Assembly: GCF_900205965.1 (NCBI RefSeq) | Contig: NZ_OAOF01000004.1 | Coordinates: 186,001 to 250,000, forward strand | Direction: 5' to 3' | Source of the DNA: Lacrimispora amygdalina | GTDB taxonomy: Bacteria; Bacillota; Clostridia; Lachnospirales; Lachnospiraceae | Length of the DNA stretch: 64,000 bases | Notes under the pieces: generated by a model | Told to the model about the DNA's origin: nothing | The model's database searches: none | What the model saw: only the letters and a program-made list of their open reading frames with translations | Program-made: the position numbers and the translations under genes | Shown: piece after piece, positions 34,915 through 43,316 of the stretch | Layout of the letters: each line of letters begins with the position of its first letter | Numbering within the stretch: the first letter of the stretch is position 1

Positions 34915-35652
34915 TTATCCCAAACGCTGCCTTACAATCTCATAAGCCAGCACTCCTGCAGCTACTGAGGCATTGAGAGAATCGATGTTTCCCTTCATGG
35001 GAATAGAGGCGACCATATCGCAGGTTTCTTTTACCAGTCTTCCCACGCCGCTGCCCTCACTGCCGATTACAAGACCAATCGGTCCTTTTAAATCCAGCCT
35101 GTACATGCTCTCTCCATCCATATCAGCACATACAAACCACATTCCCTTTTTCTTTAAATCTTCCATTACAGCAGTTAAATTCGTTACTTTCGCAACAGGT
35201 GTATAGTTAAGAGCGCCTGCAGAAGTCTTTGCCACTGTGGCGGTTAAACCTACTGCTCTTCTCTTCGGTATAATAACACCATGGGCGCCTGCCAAGTTAG
35301 CTGTACGGATAATCGCTCCCAGATTGTGGGGATCTTCGATTCCATCAAGCAGGAATAAAAACGGCGGTTCTCCCTTTTCCTCAGCTGCCTTTAACAAATC
35401 TTCCACTTCTGCATATTCATAGGCAGCCGCATGGGCGATCACACCCTGATGGCGTCCTTCCTCAGACATCTGGTCCAGACGTTCTCTTTCTACAAAGTTA
35501 ACGATGGTATCTGACTTTTTGGCTTCTCTCAATATAGACTGAATGGGGCCATCGGATACTCCTTTTAACACAAACAGCTTGTCTATGGTCTTACCGGAAC
35601 GGAATGCTTCAAGCACTGCATTCCTTCCTTCTATCGTAAATTCTTCTATCAT
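34915..35652 (-). CDS. rlmB: 23S rRNA 2'-O-ribose methyltransferase RlmB (SpoU family)
   Basis: A 245-residue SPOUT methyltransferase that methylates the ribose of a guanosine in 23S rRNA. Residues 1-75 are the substrate-binding domain (IEGRNAVLEAFRSGKTIDKL). The catalytic domain has LLDGIEDPHNLGAIIRTA, GLVIGSEGSGVGRLV and IPMKGNIDSLNASVAAG, the three SpoU motifs that build the trefoil knot. The start overlaps the mrnC stop by 4 bp, a translational coupling that is common in clostridia (cysS-mrnC-rlmB). TrmH is an alternative, but gene order favours RlmB. Confidence 0.92.
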   Translation of the reverse strand: MIEEFTIEGRNAVLEAFRSGKTIDKLFVLKGVSDGPIQSILREAKKSDTIVNFVERERLDQMSEEGRHQGVIAHAAAYEYAEVEDLLKAAEEKGEPPFLFLLDGIEDPHNLGAIIRTANLAGAHGVIIPKRRAVGLTATVAKTSAGALNYTPVAKVTNLTAVMEDLKKKGMWFVCADMDGESMYRLDLKGPIGLVIGSEGSGVGRLVKETCDMVASIPMKGNIDSLNASVAAGVLAYEIVRQRLG

Positions 35653-36107
35653 TCCAGTTCTCCTATTCTGTTAAGCCCCCTGCTTACCACCAAAATCAAA
35701 CGTTCCAGACTTCCCTTTAAATAAAGATAGCCGCATAATGCCTCAAAACCGGTTGCAGTTCTGTAATCTGCCACCGTCGCATGTTTTGCTGTTGTAGCAG
35801 ATTTGGCATTGCGTCCCCGTTTGTACACGGCTATCTCCTCAGGAGTCAGCTCTTCCCCTTCAATCAGACTCCGGATGAGATCAGCCTGAGCTTTTGCATT
35901 CACCAGCCTGGCACTTTTTTTATGCATATTATTCACCTGTGTGCTGCCATAGTTCAAGACTTTTGTACGGATTATGAGTTCATAAACCGCATCTCCGATA
36001 TAAGCCAGTGCAAGAGGGGAATAGCTGGTAATATCCACTTTCTTTAATTGTAGCGTATCTGCAAAAAAATCAGTAAATGCAGACAGTGAATTTATATTCT
36101 CTTCCAT
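35649..36107 (-). CDS. mrnC: Mini-ribonuclease III (MrnC)
   Basis: A 152-residue RNase III-like protein lacking the double-stranded RNA-binding domain. ALAYIGDAVYELIIR near residue 30 holds the catalytic Asp and Glu; RGRNAKSATTAKHATVADYR and GFEALCGYLYL are family signatures. It matures 23S rRNA with ribosomal protein L3 as cofactor in Bacillus. It overlaps cysS by 16 bp and rlmB by 4 bp, an order shared widely among Firmicutes. Confidence 0.93.
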   Translation of the reverse strand: MEENINSLSAFTDFFADTLQLKKVDITSYSPLALAYIGDAVYELIIRTKVLNYGSTQVNNMHKKSARLVNAKAQADLIRSLIEGEELTPEEIAVYKRGRNAKSATTAKHATVADYRTATGFEALCGYLYLKGSLERLILVVSRGLNRIGELE

Positions 36108-37495
36108 TTTACACCTTCCCTGGTGTCCTCCAGTACAATGCCCTGATTAAGGAGCTTACCCCTGATTTCATCAGCCAGTGCAAAGTCTTTGTCTTTTCTA
36201 GCCTGCTGTCTTGCTGCTATCATGGCTTCAATCTCTTCATCAAGAATTACTTCTTCTTTTTCTGTGATAATGCCTAAAATGCCGCAAAGCTTTTCTATGG
36301 TATCCAGTAATAAGGAAATATATTCCAGGGAACTTTCTTCATCTGTGGTAGTATTGCTTAATTTTACCAGTTCAAAAACAGCAGAAATGGCATCTGCAGT
36401 ATTAAAATCGTCATCCATGGCAGCTTCATATTTTTCTACAAGCGCATCAGCCAGACTCCGGTCTTCCTTCTCAAGCAGACCTTCTGTTTTCCCTGCCTGT
36501 TTCAGTCCTTTTAACTTATCAACAGCAGTCAGAATACGCTCCAGTCCGTTTTTCGAGGATTCCATTAAATCCGCACTGAAATTTAACGGACTTCTGTAAT
36601 GAGCACTTAGCATAAAGAAACGAAGCACCTGAAGATCATATTTTTCACTGATGTCACGGACAGTAAAAAAATTGCCCAGTGATTTCGACATCTTCCTATT
36701 ATCAATATTAAGAAATGCGTTATGCATCCAGTATCTGGCAAATTCTTTTCCGTTAGCCGCCTCACTCTGGGCGATCTCATTCTCATGATGTGGGAAGATT
36801 AAATCCTCGCCGCCTGCATGGATATCAATCTGATCTCCTAAATATTTCTTAGACATAACCGAGCACTCGATATGCCAGCCAGGTCTTCCGTCACACCAGG
36901 GGGACTCCCAGTATGGCTCCCCTTCCTTTTTGGGTTTCCAGAGTACAAAATCAGAAGGATCTTCCTTTTCCTCTTCTCCGGTAACTTTCAGTTCACGAAA
37001 TCCTGACTGTAAATCCTCCAGGTTTTTATGAGACAGCTTACCATACTGGGAAAAGGACTTAGTCCGGAAATAAACGGTCCCATCGGCTGCAGCATATGCA
37101 TGGCCGGAATCAATTAAATCCTTTATCATGTCAAGCATGCCGCAGATTTCTTCTGTAGCAAGCGGATTCTTAGTCGCCGGCTTCACATTCATGGCTTCCA
37201 TATCCTTTTTGCACTCCTCAATATAACGTCTGGATATGGTATCTGCATCAACGCCTTCTTCTATGGCTTTTTTAATGATCTTATCATCCACATCCGTAAA
37301 ATTGGAAACAAAATTCACCTCATAGCCTTTGTATTCAAAATATCTCCGCACAGTATCAAATACGATCATGGGACGCGCATTACCAATGTGTATCAGATTA
37401 TAGACCGTAGGACCGCAGACATACATCTTAACCTTTCCTGCCTCTAACGGTATGAATTCTTCTTTTTGTCTGGATAACGTATTAAAAATCTTCAT
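36092..37495 (-). CDS. cysS: Cysteinyl-tRNA synthetase
   Basis: A 467-residue class I synthetase. The HIGH-like motif lies in CGPTVYNLIHIGNARP (Zn-binding Cys plus HIGN) near residues 28-43, KMSKSLGNF near 265, and the remaining zinc ligands in WHIECSVMS and HHENEIAQSEA. Length is normal. No T-box leader was found in the 23 bp to ispF. The gene overlaps mrnC downstream. It charges tRNA-Cys and, by position, is expressed from a promoter at or above ispF. Confidence 0.95.
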   Translation of the reverse strand: MKIFNTLSRQKEEFIPLEAGKVKMYVCGPTVYNLIHIGNARPMIVFDTVRRYFEYKGYEVNFVSNFTDVDDKIIKKAIEEGVDADTISRRYIEECKKDMEAMNVKPATKNPLATEEICGMLDMIKDLIDSGHAYAAADGTVYFRTKSFSQYGKLSHKNLEDLQSGFRELKVTGEEEKEDPSDFVLWKPKKEGEPYWESPWCDGRPGWHIECSVMSKKYLGDQIDIHAGGEDLIFPHHENEIAQSEAANGKEFARYWMHNAFLNIDNRKMSKSLGNFFTVRDISEKYDLQVLRFFMLSAHYRSPLNFSADLMESSKNGLERILTAVDKLKGLKQAGKTEGLLEKEDRSLADALVEKYEAAMDDDFNTADAISAVFELVKLSNTTTDEESSLEYISLLLDTIEKLCGILGIITEKEEVILDEEIEAMIAARQQARKDKDFALADEIRGKLLNQGIVLEDTREGVKWKRI

Positions 37496-37518
37496 GTTGT
37501 CTCCCTTCTATTCTCCTG

Positions 37519-38064
37519 TTATTCATGTTTGCAGCAGCCTTTGCAGCCCTGACAATCATTTTGCATCATTCTGTCATCATAACAGTAATCTCCAACAGAA
37601 GTTAAAAGAGCAACGGCCTGAGCGGAAATTCCTTCTCCTCTTCCTGTAAATCCAAGTCCTTCCTCTGTTGTTGCTTTCACACTCACCTTATCAGCAGGCA
37701 GACCAAGAGCAGCGGCAATCTTCTCCGCCATCAGGGGTCTGTATGATAAAAGCTTTGGTTTCTGGGCAATGACTGTGGAATCAATATTCTCCACTACATA
37801 CCCTTTTTCTTCCAGCATACCAGCCACATGCTTTAACAATTCTATGCTGGAAACATCTTTAAATCTGGGATCCGTATCCGGGAAATGTTCCCCGATATCG
37901 CCAAGTGCAGCAGCTCCCAATAAAGCATCTATAATTGCATGGGCAAGCACATCTGCATCGGAATGGCCCAGAAGCCCCTTCTCATAAGGAATCGTTACTC
38001 CTCCCAGGATTAAATCCCTGCCTTCTGCAAATTTATGAACATCATATCCCTGTCCAACTCTCAT
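37519..38064 (-). CDS. ispF: 2-C-methyl-D-erythritol 2,4-cyclodiphosphate synthase with Cys-rich tail
   Basis: A 181-residue IspF, about 20 residues longer than usual. The enzyme forms the cyclic diphosphate of the non-mevalonate isoprenoid pathway. GQGYDVHKF (metal ligands Asp and His), [31 protein letters not shown] and [17 protein letters not shown] are all present. After the normal C-terminus the protein continues with a tail holding [20 protein letters not shown], five Cys residues within 20. The tail is in frame and has no stop or frameshift signature. It could bind metal; no function is known to me. It starts the ispF-cysS-mrnC-rlmB run. Confidence 0.93.
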   Translation of the reverse strand: MRVGQGYDVHKFAEGRDLILGGVTIPYEKGLLGHSDADVLAHAIIDALLGAAALGDIGEHFPDTDPRFKDVSSIELLKHVAGMLEEKGYVVENIDSTVIAQKPKLLSYRPLMAEKIAAALGLPADKVSVKATTEEGLGFTGRGEGISAQAVALLTSVGDYCYDDRMMQNDCQGCKGCCKHE

Positions 38065-38097
38065 TATTTTTCCTTTCCTATATAAATAGATCAGATC

Positions 38098-39024
38098 TTA
38101 TACGATCATACGAAGTTTTTTACCAATACACCGAATCTCCACATCCCTCTGGCAAAAGCAGCTTTCTCCGTCTACATGAACTGCCATGGGGCGGTCCATA
38201 TGAATACGAATCTCTTCGCAGTGATAAAACCGGATTCCTTTGTTTATAGATTTTCTTCCCATCAGGGAATTAAGCAGCACATGAACCAGCTTTCTCTTCT
38301 TCCGGTTATTCATCACGCAAACCGACAGTCTGCCGTCTTCATAATCTGCATCCGGTGCAAATTTAAATCCACCGCCTTCATATGGATGAATATGAGCGGA
38401 AATAAAATAAGCATGGTTAAACTCTATCTTCTGCACACCATTTAACAGTACATATCCCTTACATGGCTTAGCCGATATCAGCTGTCTGACACCTGCAAGC
38501 AGATAAGCCAGCTTCCCGATCCGAAGCCTGTGAAGCAGCCCTTTTGTCCTGGAATACAGCAGATTATGACATACTGCCGCATCCATACCGATTCCGGCAC
38601 TGACCATGAAACGCCGGTGGGAGATTTCACTGTCTCCGTAAGATAATACACCGTAGTCCATCAGTTTATAATATTTGGGGTGCAGGATCTTGTTCAGACA
38701 CCTGACCGGATTATGCGGAAGTTTTAAGCTTCTTGCCAGATCATTGCCCGATCCCGCCGGAATATACCCAAGTGTAACACAGCTGCACATGGAAAATCCG
38801 TCAAGGACCTCATTAACCGTCCCATCTCCTCCAACCGCAATAATCACATTGGATTCCTTACAGCCGTCCGTTATTTTTTTTGCAAATAACTTAGCATCTC
38901 CCGACCGTTCCGTTATATATGCCTGATATTCCACGCCGGAATCTTTTAAAGTTTGTTCCAGTTTTTCCCAGATAATTTTACCCCGCCCACAACAGGAGTT
39001 TGGGTTAACAATAAAATAGTACAT
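38098..39024 (-). CDS. Diacylglycerol kinase-like lipid kinase (YegS/BmrU/DagK family)
   Basis: 308 residues from the ATG at 39024, where GGAGGG lies 5 bases upstream and the conserved start YYFIVNPNSCCGRG follows. IIAVGGDGTVNEVLDGF is the catalytic GGDGTxNEV motif, and GYIPAGSGNDLARSL is the second signature. A beta-sandwich C-terminal domain follows. The family phosphorylates diacylglycerol or related lipids with ATP; DgkB (DagK) has this role in Bacillus. Which lipid is used cannot be read here. An in-frame extension further upstream lacks a ribosome site. Confidence 0.9.
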   Translation of the reverse strand: MYYFIVNPNSCCGRGKIIWEKLEQTLKDSGVEYQAYITERSGDAKLFAKKITDGCKESNVIIAVGGDGTVNEVLDGFSMCSCVTLGYIPAGSGNDLARSLKLPHNPVRCLNKILHPKYYKLMDYGVLSYGDSEISHRRFMVSAGIGMDAAVCHNLLYSRTKGLLHRLRIGKLAYLLAGVRQLISAKPCKGYVLLNGVQKIEFNHAYFISAHIHPYEGGGFKFAPDADYEDGRLSVCVMNNRKKRKLVHVLLNSLMGRKSINKGIRFYHCEEIRIHMDRPMAVHVDGESCFCQRDVEIRCIGKKLRMIV

Positions 39025-39147
39025 GGAATCCCTCCGCTTTTTGCTATTAGTAAGTATAACATAAAACAACAGAAATGAATATATAAAAAAAGGAAAATGG
39101 TCCGGGCTTCCTGTCGAAACAGGCAGAATCCTGAATTTTATTGGTTC

Positions 39148-39176
39148 TTGCATTTATTCCTTAATTTTTATATAAT
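39148..39176 (+). promoter_or_regulatory. Promoter of the small wall-binding protein gene
   Basis: TTGCAT (39148-39153) and TATAAT (39171-39176) are separated by exactly 17 bp. The transcript would begin near 39183 and carry a leader of about 60 nt with a small CAGGT/ACCTG hairpin before the start at 39243. Confidence 0.6.
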
Positions 39177-39242
39177 GATTTTAGATTTGCCGGTCAGGTT
39201 TTGGACCTGTTGCAAGCGAATAAAATTACGGGGGTAATTTAC

Positions 39243-39686
39243 ATGAGAAAGATGCAATTATTTCTCGCTGCTGCGTTATTGACCGCAGCATTCAGCATGA
39301 CGTCCTATGCAGCGGACTGGAAGAGCAATGATAATGGGTGGTGGTATGAGAACGACGACGGTACTTATCCCGCAGGCAAACTGGAAAAAGTCGGGGAAAA
39401 CTGGTACTATTTCAACGCAGACGGATACGCTCAGCAGGGCTGGGTACAGCTTGATACCGGCTGGTATGAATTAAACGACTTTGGAATCTGCCAGAATCCC
39501 ATTGATCCCGCTACCAATCAGCCTGCAGGCGCTCCTTACGGCGGCTGGATTAAATATGTTGAATGGTTCGGAAGCAAAGAAGATCTTGGTGCTGTTTTCC
39601 ACAACAACTTCTACTGGATTAAATTTTATGATATAGAAAAAACAGATATTACCAATGTACTTCAGGACGATTTTAACCAGGTTTAA
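39243..39686 (+). CDS. Small secreted cell-wall-binding-repeat protein
   Basis: 147 residues from the ATG at 39243; GGGGG lies 8-9 bases upstream and the signal peptide then starts immediately (residues 1-23, cleaved about SYAAD). Residues about 25-75 contain aromatic, Gly-rich repeats (WWYENDDGTYPAG, WYYFNADGYAQQGW, GWYEL) of the choline-binding/CW_binding_1 type found in clostridial surface proteins. The C-terminal about 65 residues (GGWIKYVEWFGSKEDLGAVF onward) match nothing I recognise and form the variable part. It probably attaches non-covalently to the wall. It is a single-gene unit with its own promoter and a hairpin after the stop. Confidence 0.7.
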   Translation: MRKMQLFLAAALLTAAFSMTSYAADWKSNDNGWWYENDDGTYPAGKLEKVGENWYYFNADGYAQQGWVQLDTGWYELNDFGICQNPIDPATNQPAGAPYGGWIKYVEWFGSKEDLGAVFHNNFYWIKFYDIEKTDITNVLQDDFNQV

Positions 39687-39697
39687 TCGTACTGGCG

Positions 39698-39725
39698 GGC
39701 CAGTATCTCTGATACTGGCCATTTC
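39698..39725 (+). terminator. Hairpin after the wall-binding protein gene
   Basis: GGCCAGTATC at 39698-39707 pairs perfectly with GATACTGGCC at 39711-39720 across a 3-base loop, followed by ATTTCT. The stem is strong but the T run is poor. Confidence 0.55.
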
Positions 39726-39749
39726 TCCCTGCGGTCTATTCCCGCAAAC

Positions 39750-39797
39750 AAAAAAACACATCAAATCCAACTGAAGTGTTAGATTTACATGTGTTTT
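39750..39797 (-). terminator. Intrinsic terminator of the tRNA-Val/tRNA-Met unit
   Basis: On the minus strand AAAACACAT (39789-39797) pairs with ATGTGTTTT (39753-39761), with further AAATC/GATTT pairing inside, followed by a run of T residues. It lies 8 bp beyond tRNA-Met. Confidence 0.75.
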
Positions 39798-39804
39798 CCA
39801 CAAG

Positions 39805-39878
39805 TAGCGGAAGGGAGATTCGAACTCTCGACACCACGGGTATGAACCGTGTGCTCTGGCCAACTGAGCTATTCCGCC
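39805..39878 (-). tRNA. tRNA-Met, elongator (anticodon CAT)
   Basis: The cloverleaf has acceptor GGCGGAA against TTCCGCT (G1-U72 wobble), a D arm with AGCTCAGTTGGCCAGAGC, anticodon arm CACGG-TTCATAC-CCGTG and T loop GTTCGAATC. The GGCGG start and G1-U72 pair match the elongator tRNA-Met of Bacillus, not initiator (C1 mismatch) nor tRNA-Ile2. CCA is not encoded. Confidence 0.92.
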
Positions 39879-39912
39879 ATATTAAATTGTCTGATAAGCG
39901 GCTGCTTATCAA

Positions 39913-39985
39913 TGGGACCTACAGGGCTCGAACCTGTGACCCTCTGCTTGTAAGGCAGATGCTCTCCCAGCTGAGCTAAGATCCC
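39913..39985 (-). tRNA. tRNA-Val (anticodon TAC)
   Basis: The acceptor GGGATCT pairs with AGGTCCC, the anticodon arm is TCTGC-CTTACAA-GCAGA giving TAC, and the T arm has GGTTCGAGCC. It is 34 bp upstream of tRNA-Met on the same strand and shares a promoter (40034-40062) and terminator with it. CCA is not encoded. The 448-bp gap 39687-40134 is otherwise spacer. Confidence 0.93.
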
Positions 39986-40033
39986 AGTGCCTGTCAGGAG
40001 CTTTTATTTTCTCTCGTTCCCGACTGCTTCATT

Positions 40034-40062
40034 AGTATAATATGAATTGTATCAATTGTCAA
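40034..40062 (-). promoter_or_regulatory. Promoter of the tRNA-Val/tRNA-Met unit
   Basis: On the minus strand TTGACA (40057-40062, perfect) and TATACT (40034-40039) are 17 bp apart, about 50 bp upstream of tRNA-Val. Confidence 0.7.
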
Positions 40063-40134
40063 CACTTTTTTGTCAATTATTTTCTTTTTTTACCAGGTCC
40101 TGTAAAACCCTGATTCCTCCGTGGTTTTCGCCGC

Positions 40135-41019
40135 TTATCCCTCTGTTCGGAACAAGTCAAAAATATTTTTATAGTAATTTTTATAGATACTTCCCTTTCT
40201 CCAGATGAAAGAAAAATCATGAGACAAATCAAAATCTTCCAGATGTATCTTTCTTAAAATACCTTCCTCCAATTCCCGTTTTACAGCAGTCTCATACAAA
40301 AAGGTAATCCCCTGCCCTTTAGCAGTCATCTGCTTTATGGCGCCGATGTTGTTAACCTCCACCCGGCTGGTAAAATCCTGAAGAAGCAGGTTTTTTCCCT
40401 CCAGATACCGTTCTAATACATAACGGGTACCTGAACCGGACTCTCTGATAAATATACGCTCCCCCAAAAGATCCTCCATCTTCTTCACTTCCTTATGAAA
40501 CTGGTAATCCGCCGCACACACAGCTGCAAAGGGCTGGGAATCATAAACCAGGAAATCATACTCCTTCTTTTGAAAGAAACCTTCCACAAGAGCAAATTCA
40601 ATTTCACCTTCATTCAGCTTCTGCAATAGCTCCTTCGTATCCGCCACAATCATGTGAACCGCCGAATCGGGATATATCTCTAAAAATCTTATCAGTGCAT
40701 CTGGCATCTTATATTCCCCGATGGTCATCGTGGCTCCGAATACCAGTTGTCTGCTTCTCTCCGACTGCTGTTTCATCACCTTTTTTAAATGAAGTTCATC
40801 ATCTTTCATGGTAATGGCGGCTGACAGTAGTATTTTCCCGCTGTCTGTAAGGCTGATCTTCTTCCCGCTGTACTCAAACAGGCGGACTTTGTACTCCTCT
40901 TCCAGATGTCTGATGTGATGGGATACTGCAGGCTGGGTGATATTCAGTTCTCCTGCAGCTTTTGTAAAATTCATATGTTTGCAGACAGCAAGAAACGTAT
41001 CCATACGAAAATCCAGCAT
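40135..41019 (-). CDS. LysR family transcriptional regulator
   Basis: A 294-residue LysR protein. Residues 1-62 are the winged HTH (FTKAAGELNITQPAVSHHIR); residues about 88-290 are the periplasmic-binding-fold effector domain. It is divergent from the YeiH-family transporter gene with a 127-bp gap, the classic LysR arrangement, and CysB/YeiE/CysL-type regulators are often paired with YeiH. GAGGAGG precedes the ATG. A long AT-rich inverted repeat in the gap may be its site. The effector is unknown. Confidence 0.9.
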   Translation of the reverse strand: MLDFRMDTFLAVCKHMNFTKAAGELNITQPAVSHHIRHLEEEYKVRLFEYSGKKISLTDSGKILLSAAITMKDDELHLKKVMKQQSERSRQLVFGATMTIGEYKMPDALIRFLEIYPDSAVHMIVADTKELLQKLNEGEIEFALVEGFFQKKEYDFLVYDSQPFAAVCAADYQFHKEVKKMEDLLGERIFIRESGSGTRYVLERYLEGKNLLLQDFTSRVEVNNIGAIKQMTAKGQGITFLYETAVKRELEEGILRKIHLEDFDLSHDFSFIWRKGSIYKNYYKNIFDLFRTEG

Positions 41020-41058
41020 CTTGTATCCTCCTCGGTAGTATTAGCTAAATCATAACAT

Positions 41059-41080
41059 ATATTTATCATTTAATAAATAT
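41059..41080. promoter_or_regulatory. 8-6-8 inverted repeat in the LysR/YeiH gap (candidate operator)
   Basis: ATATTTAT at 41059-41066 is perfectly inverted as ATAAATAT at 41073-41080 with a 6-bp spacer. It sits midway between the divergent genes, where LysR regulators normally bind. AT-rich sequence makes chance palindromes more likely, so confidence is modest. Confidence 0.4.
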
Positions 41081-41146
41081 TTATAATTTTATTTTATTGT
41101 ACTTCTCCTTTATAATTGCTTCAGATTGAAAAGGAGGAATTCACTT

Positions 41147-42145
41147 ATGAAAAAATATGTTCCAGGTCTGCTTGTGTGCCTGATGATTGCCATCCCCGCA
41201 TGGTTTCTTGGAAAACTGGTTCCTGTTGTGGGAGGACCGGTTTTTGCCATACTTCTTGGTATGGGAACCGCGCCTTTTATCACCGGAAAGGAGAAGTTCC
41301 GGCCAGGTGTCACCTTTACTTCCAAAAAAATTCTTCAGTATGCCGTGATTTTACTGGGCTTTGGCATGAATTTATCCACGGTGCTGCAAAAAGGCAGACA
41401 ATCCCTGCCCATTATCGCCTCCACCATTACAGTCTCCCTTGTGATCGCCTATGTTCTGTTTCACAAGTTAAAGGTTCCTGAAAAAAGCGCCATTTTAATC
41501 GGAATCGGATCATCCATCTGCGGGGGCTCCGCAATTGCCGCAGCAGCACCTGTCATTGATGCCGACGATCACGAAATTGCTCAGGCAATTTCCGTTATTT
41601 TCTTATTTAACATTGCTGCTGCCCTTTTATTTCCTGCTTTTGGCAGCGCACTTGGTCTTACCAATGAAGGCTTCGGACTGTTTGCAGGAACTGCCATTAA
41701 TGATACTTCTTCCGTTACTGCGGCCGCATCTGCCTGGGATGGAATCTACAAAAGCAATACACTGGAGGCTGCAACCATCGTGAAACTGACACGTACACTT
41801 GCCATTATACCCATAACTCTGTTTCTGGCCTTTCACAGGACCAGAAAAGAACGAAATGGTTCCGGGCAGAAAACAGGGCTTGCTAAGATATTTCCTTTTT
41901 TCGTACTGTATTTTCTGCTGGCCTCCATTATTACCACTCTCTTTTCCCTTCCTCATTCCATTACCGGCCAGATCAGGGAATTAAGCAAATTTTTTATTAT
42001 ACTTGCCATGGCTGCCATCGGTACCAATACAAATCTGCCCCATCTTCTGAAAACGGGGAAAAAACCGATCATCCTGGGTTTTAGCTGTTGGGCAGGAATT
42101 ACCGCCGTGAGCCTTACCCTGCAGAAGGTACTTGGAATCTGGTGA
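41147..42145 (+). CDS. YeiH/UPF0324 family putative sulfate exporter
   Basis: 332 residues from the ATG at 41147 (AAGGAGG 10 bases upstream). About ten membrane helices are visible, with the family motifs [28 protein letters not shown] and [14 protein letters not shown], which line the inner pore region. The family is annotated as sulfate exporter, though experimental support is limited and it may act on other sulfur compounds. Its divergent LysR partner is its likely regulator. A strong stem-loop follows the stop codon. Confidence 0.88.
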   Translation: MKKYVPGLLVCLMIAIPAWFLGKLVPVVGGPVFAILLGMGTAPFITGKEKFRPGVTFTSKKILQYAVILLGFGMNLSTVLQKGRQSLPIIASTITVSLVIAYVLFHKLKVPEKSAILIGIGSSICGGSAIAAAAPVIDADDHEIAQAISVIFLFNIAAALLFPAFGSALGLTNEGFGLFAGTAINDTSSVTAAASAWDGIYKSNTLEAATIVKLTRTLAIIPITLFLAFHRTRKERNGSGQKTGLAKIFPFFVLYFLLASIITTLFSLPHSITGQIRELSKFFIILAMAAIGTNTNLPHLLKTGKKPIILGFSCWAGITAVSLTLQKVLGIW

Positions 42146-42161
42146 TTTCGTACAGAATCAT

Positions 42162-42204
42162 ACAGGCTGTGACGGGAGCGCAAAGCCACCCTGTCACAGC
42201 CTGT
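42162..42204. terminator. Strong stem-loop between convergent yeiH-like and NYN genes
   Basis: ACAGGCTGTGAC (42162-42173) pairs with GTCACAGCCTGT (42193-42204); GGG/CCC may extend it. It is followed by TTATTATTTTA on the plus strand, ending the transporter gene, and may act in both directions. Confidence 0.75.
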
Positions 42205-42207
42205 TTA

Positions 42208-43122
42208 TTATTTTATATAAACGGATTTACTGTTATTTTTATTCTCCCGGACCTCCAGCTGTGAAATGCTGTGTACAAATTTGGAAAATGTAGAATAGCC
42301 GTAATCCTTAACCTTAAAATCTGTAAATTTACGATGCATGCCATTGCCAAGAGCAGCCAGCTCCATGCCATTCTTTCCGCTTCCTTTTACCAGTTTCACT
42401 GCGTAATCGTCCAGTTCCTGTTTTCTGGTCCGGTTGTCCTTGATCCGTACAGTAACCACATTGCTGGTCTTTCTCAGTTCAAAGCTTTCCATCTCCTCCA
42501 GAAATTTGGATAAAGAGCTGTATCCATAATTTCTTACGTCAAAATCCGAATATTTCTTAACAAGCCGGTTCCCGATTTCACCCAGGCCGGTTGCTTTGTT
42601 CTTGTCCTCATTTTCCAGAATAATCGAAGCAATGTCCTGTTCAATCACCTCTTTTCCGATGGCTCCGCCTCCGGTTCCCTCTTCATCCTGGTCCAGCAAA
42701 ATCTCCAGATTGGTAAAAACAGTACAGGCAGCGCGGAACGATTTGGGAGTCTTTTCCTCTCCCATTCCAATAACTTCCTTACCGGATTCCCGTAAACGGC
42801 TGGCAAGACGGGTAAAATCACTGTCACTGGATACAATACAGAATCCATCTACATTATCAGTATAAAGCAAATCCATGGCATCGATAATCAGAGCGGAATC
42901 GGTTGCATTCTTTCCTACTGTATTGGAAAACTGCTGAATCGGTGTAATGGAATTCTCAAGCAGCTCCATCTTCCATTTGCCCATCTGGGCGCTTGTCCAG
43001 TCACCGTAAATTCTTTTGTAGGTAATCACTCCATATCGGGTCATCTCATCCAGTATACACGTAATATACTTTGCGGATATATTATCCGAATCAATCAATA
43101 CTGCAAATTTTTTATCACTCAA
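42208..43122 (-). CDS. NYN-domain nuclease-like protein with two OST-HTH/LOTUS domains
   Basis: A 304-residue protein. Residues about 5-145 are a NYN (PIN-like) domain: acidic residues in VLIDSDNIS, NATDSALIIDAMDLLY and VSSDSDFTRLASRLRE could bind metal for RNA cleavage. Two repeats follow, LVKKYSDFDVRNYGYSSLSKF near 190 and MHRKFTDFKVKDYGYSTFSKF near 270, each the core of an OST-HTH/LOTUS domain, which binds RNA (often G-rich or G-quadruplex). The only in-frame start is TTG at 43122, with GGGAG 9 bases upstream and a stop codon just above. This architecture matches LabA/limkain-like proteins. An RNA-processing role is expected; the target is unknown. Confidence 0.87.
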   Translation of the reverse strand: MSDKKFAVLIDSDNISAKYITCILDEMTRYGVITYKRIYGDWTSAQMGKWKMELLENSITPIQQFSNTVGKNATDSALIIDAMDLLYTDNVDGFCIVSSDSDFTRLASRLRESGKEVIGMGEEKTPKSFRAACTVFTNLEILLDQDEEGTGGGAIGKEVIEQDIASIILENEDKNKATGLGEIGNRLVKKYSDFDVRNYGYSSLSKFLEEMESFELRKTSNVVTVRIKDNRTRKQELDDYAVKLVKGSGKNGMELAALGNGMHRKFTDFKVKDYGYSTFSKFVHSISQLEVRENKNNSKSVYIK

Positions 43123-43249
43123 TCCTCTGCTCTCCCGTCATTAATGTTTTACATTTTCTGTCAATTCATTGACTTTATCTCTATTATATTTCATTTTTCC
43201 ATTTATTACAATAACATCGCATTGGGATAAATGGGATAATTTTTGCATC

Positions 43250-43277
43250 GTATTTTTTTTAATTTGAACCATAATAA
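43250..43277 (+). promoter_or_regulatory. Candidate sigma-E-type promoter of cotJABC
   Basis: GTATTTT (43250-43256) and CATAATAA (43270-43277) are 13 bp apart, 40 bp before the cotJA start, and resemble the sporulation sigma-E consensus (GNATATT and CATACAAT). Known cotJ operons are sigma-E controlled. The match is partial. Confidence 0.4.
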
Positions 43278-43316
43278 AAAAGAGTTAATGAAACATCAAC
43301 AGAAGGGAGTGTTAAT

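Noticed and set aside
37496-37518. T-box leader for cysS
   Set aside because: Only 23 bp separate ispF and cysS, and no T-box sequence or specifier loop is present; gltX likewise has none in its 95-bp gap.
39805-39878. tRNA-Ile2 or initiator tRNA-Met reading of the CAT anticodon tRNA
   Set aside because: The acceptor stem GGCGGAA with G1-U72 matches elongator tRNA-Met; the initiator C1 mismatch and the GGACC start of Bacillus tRNA-Ile2 are missing.
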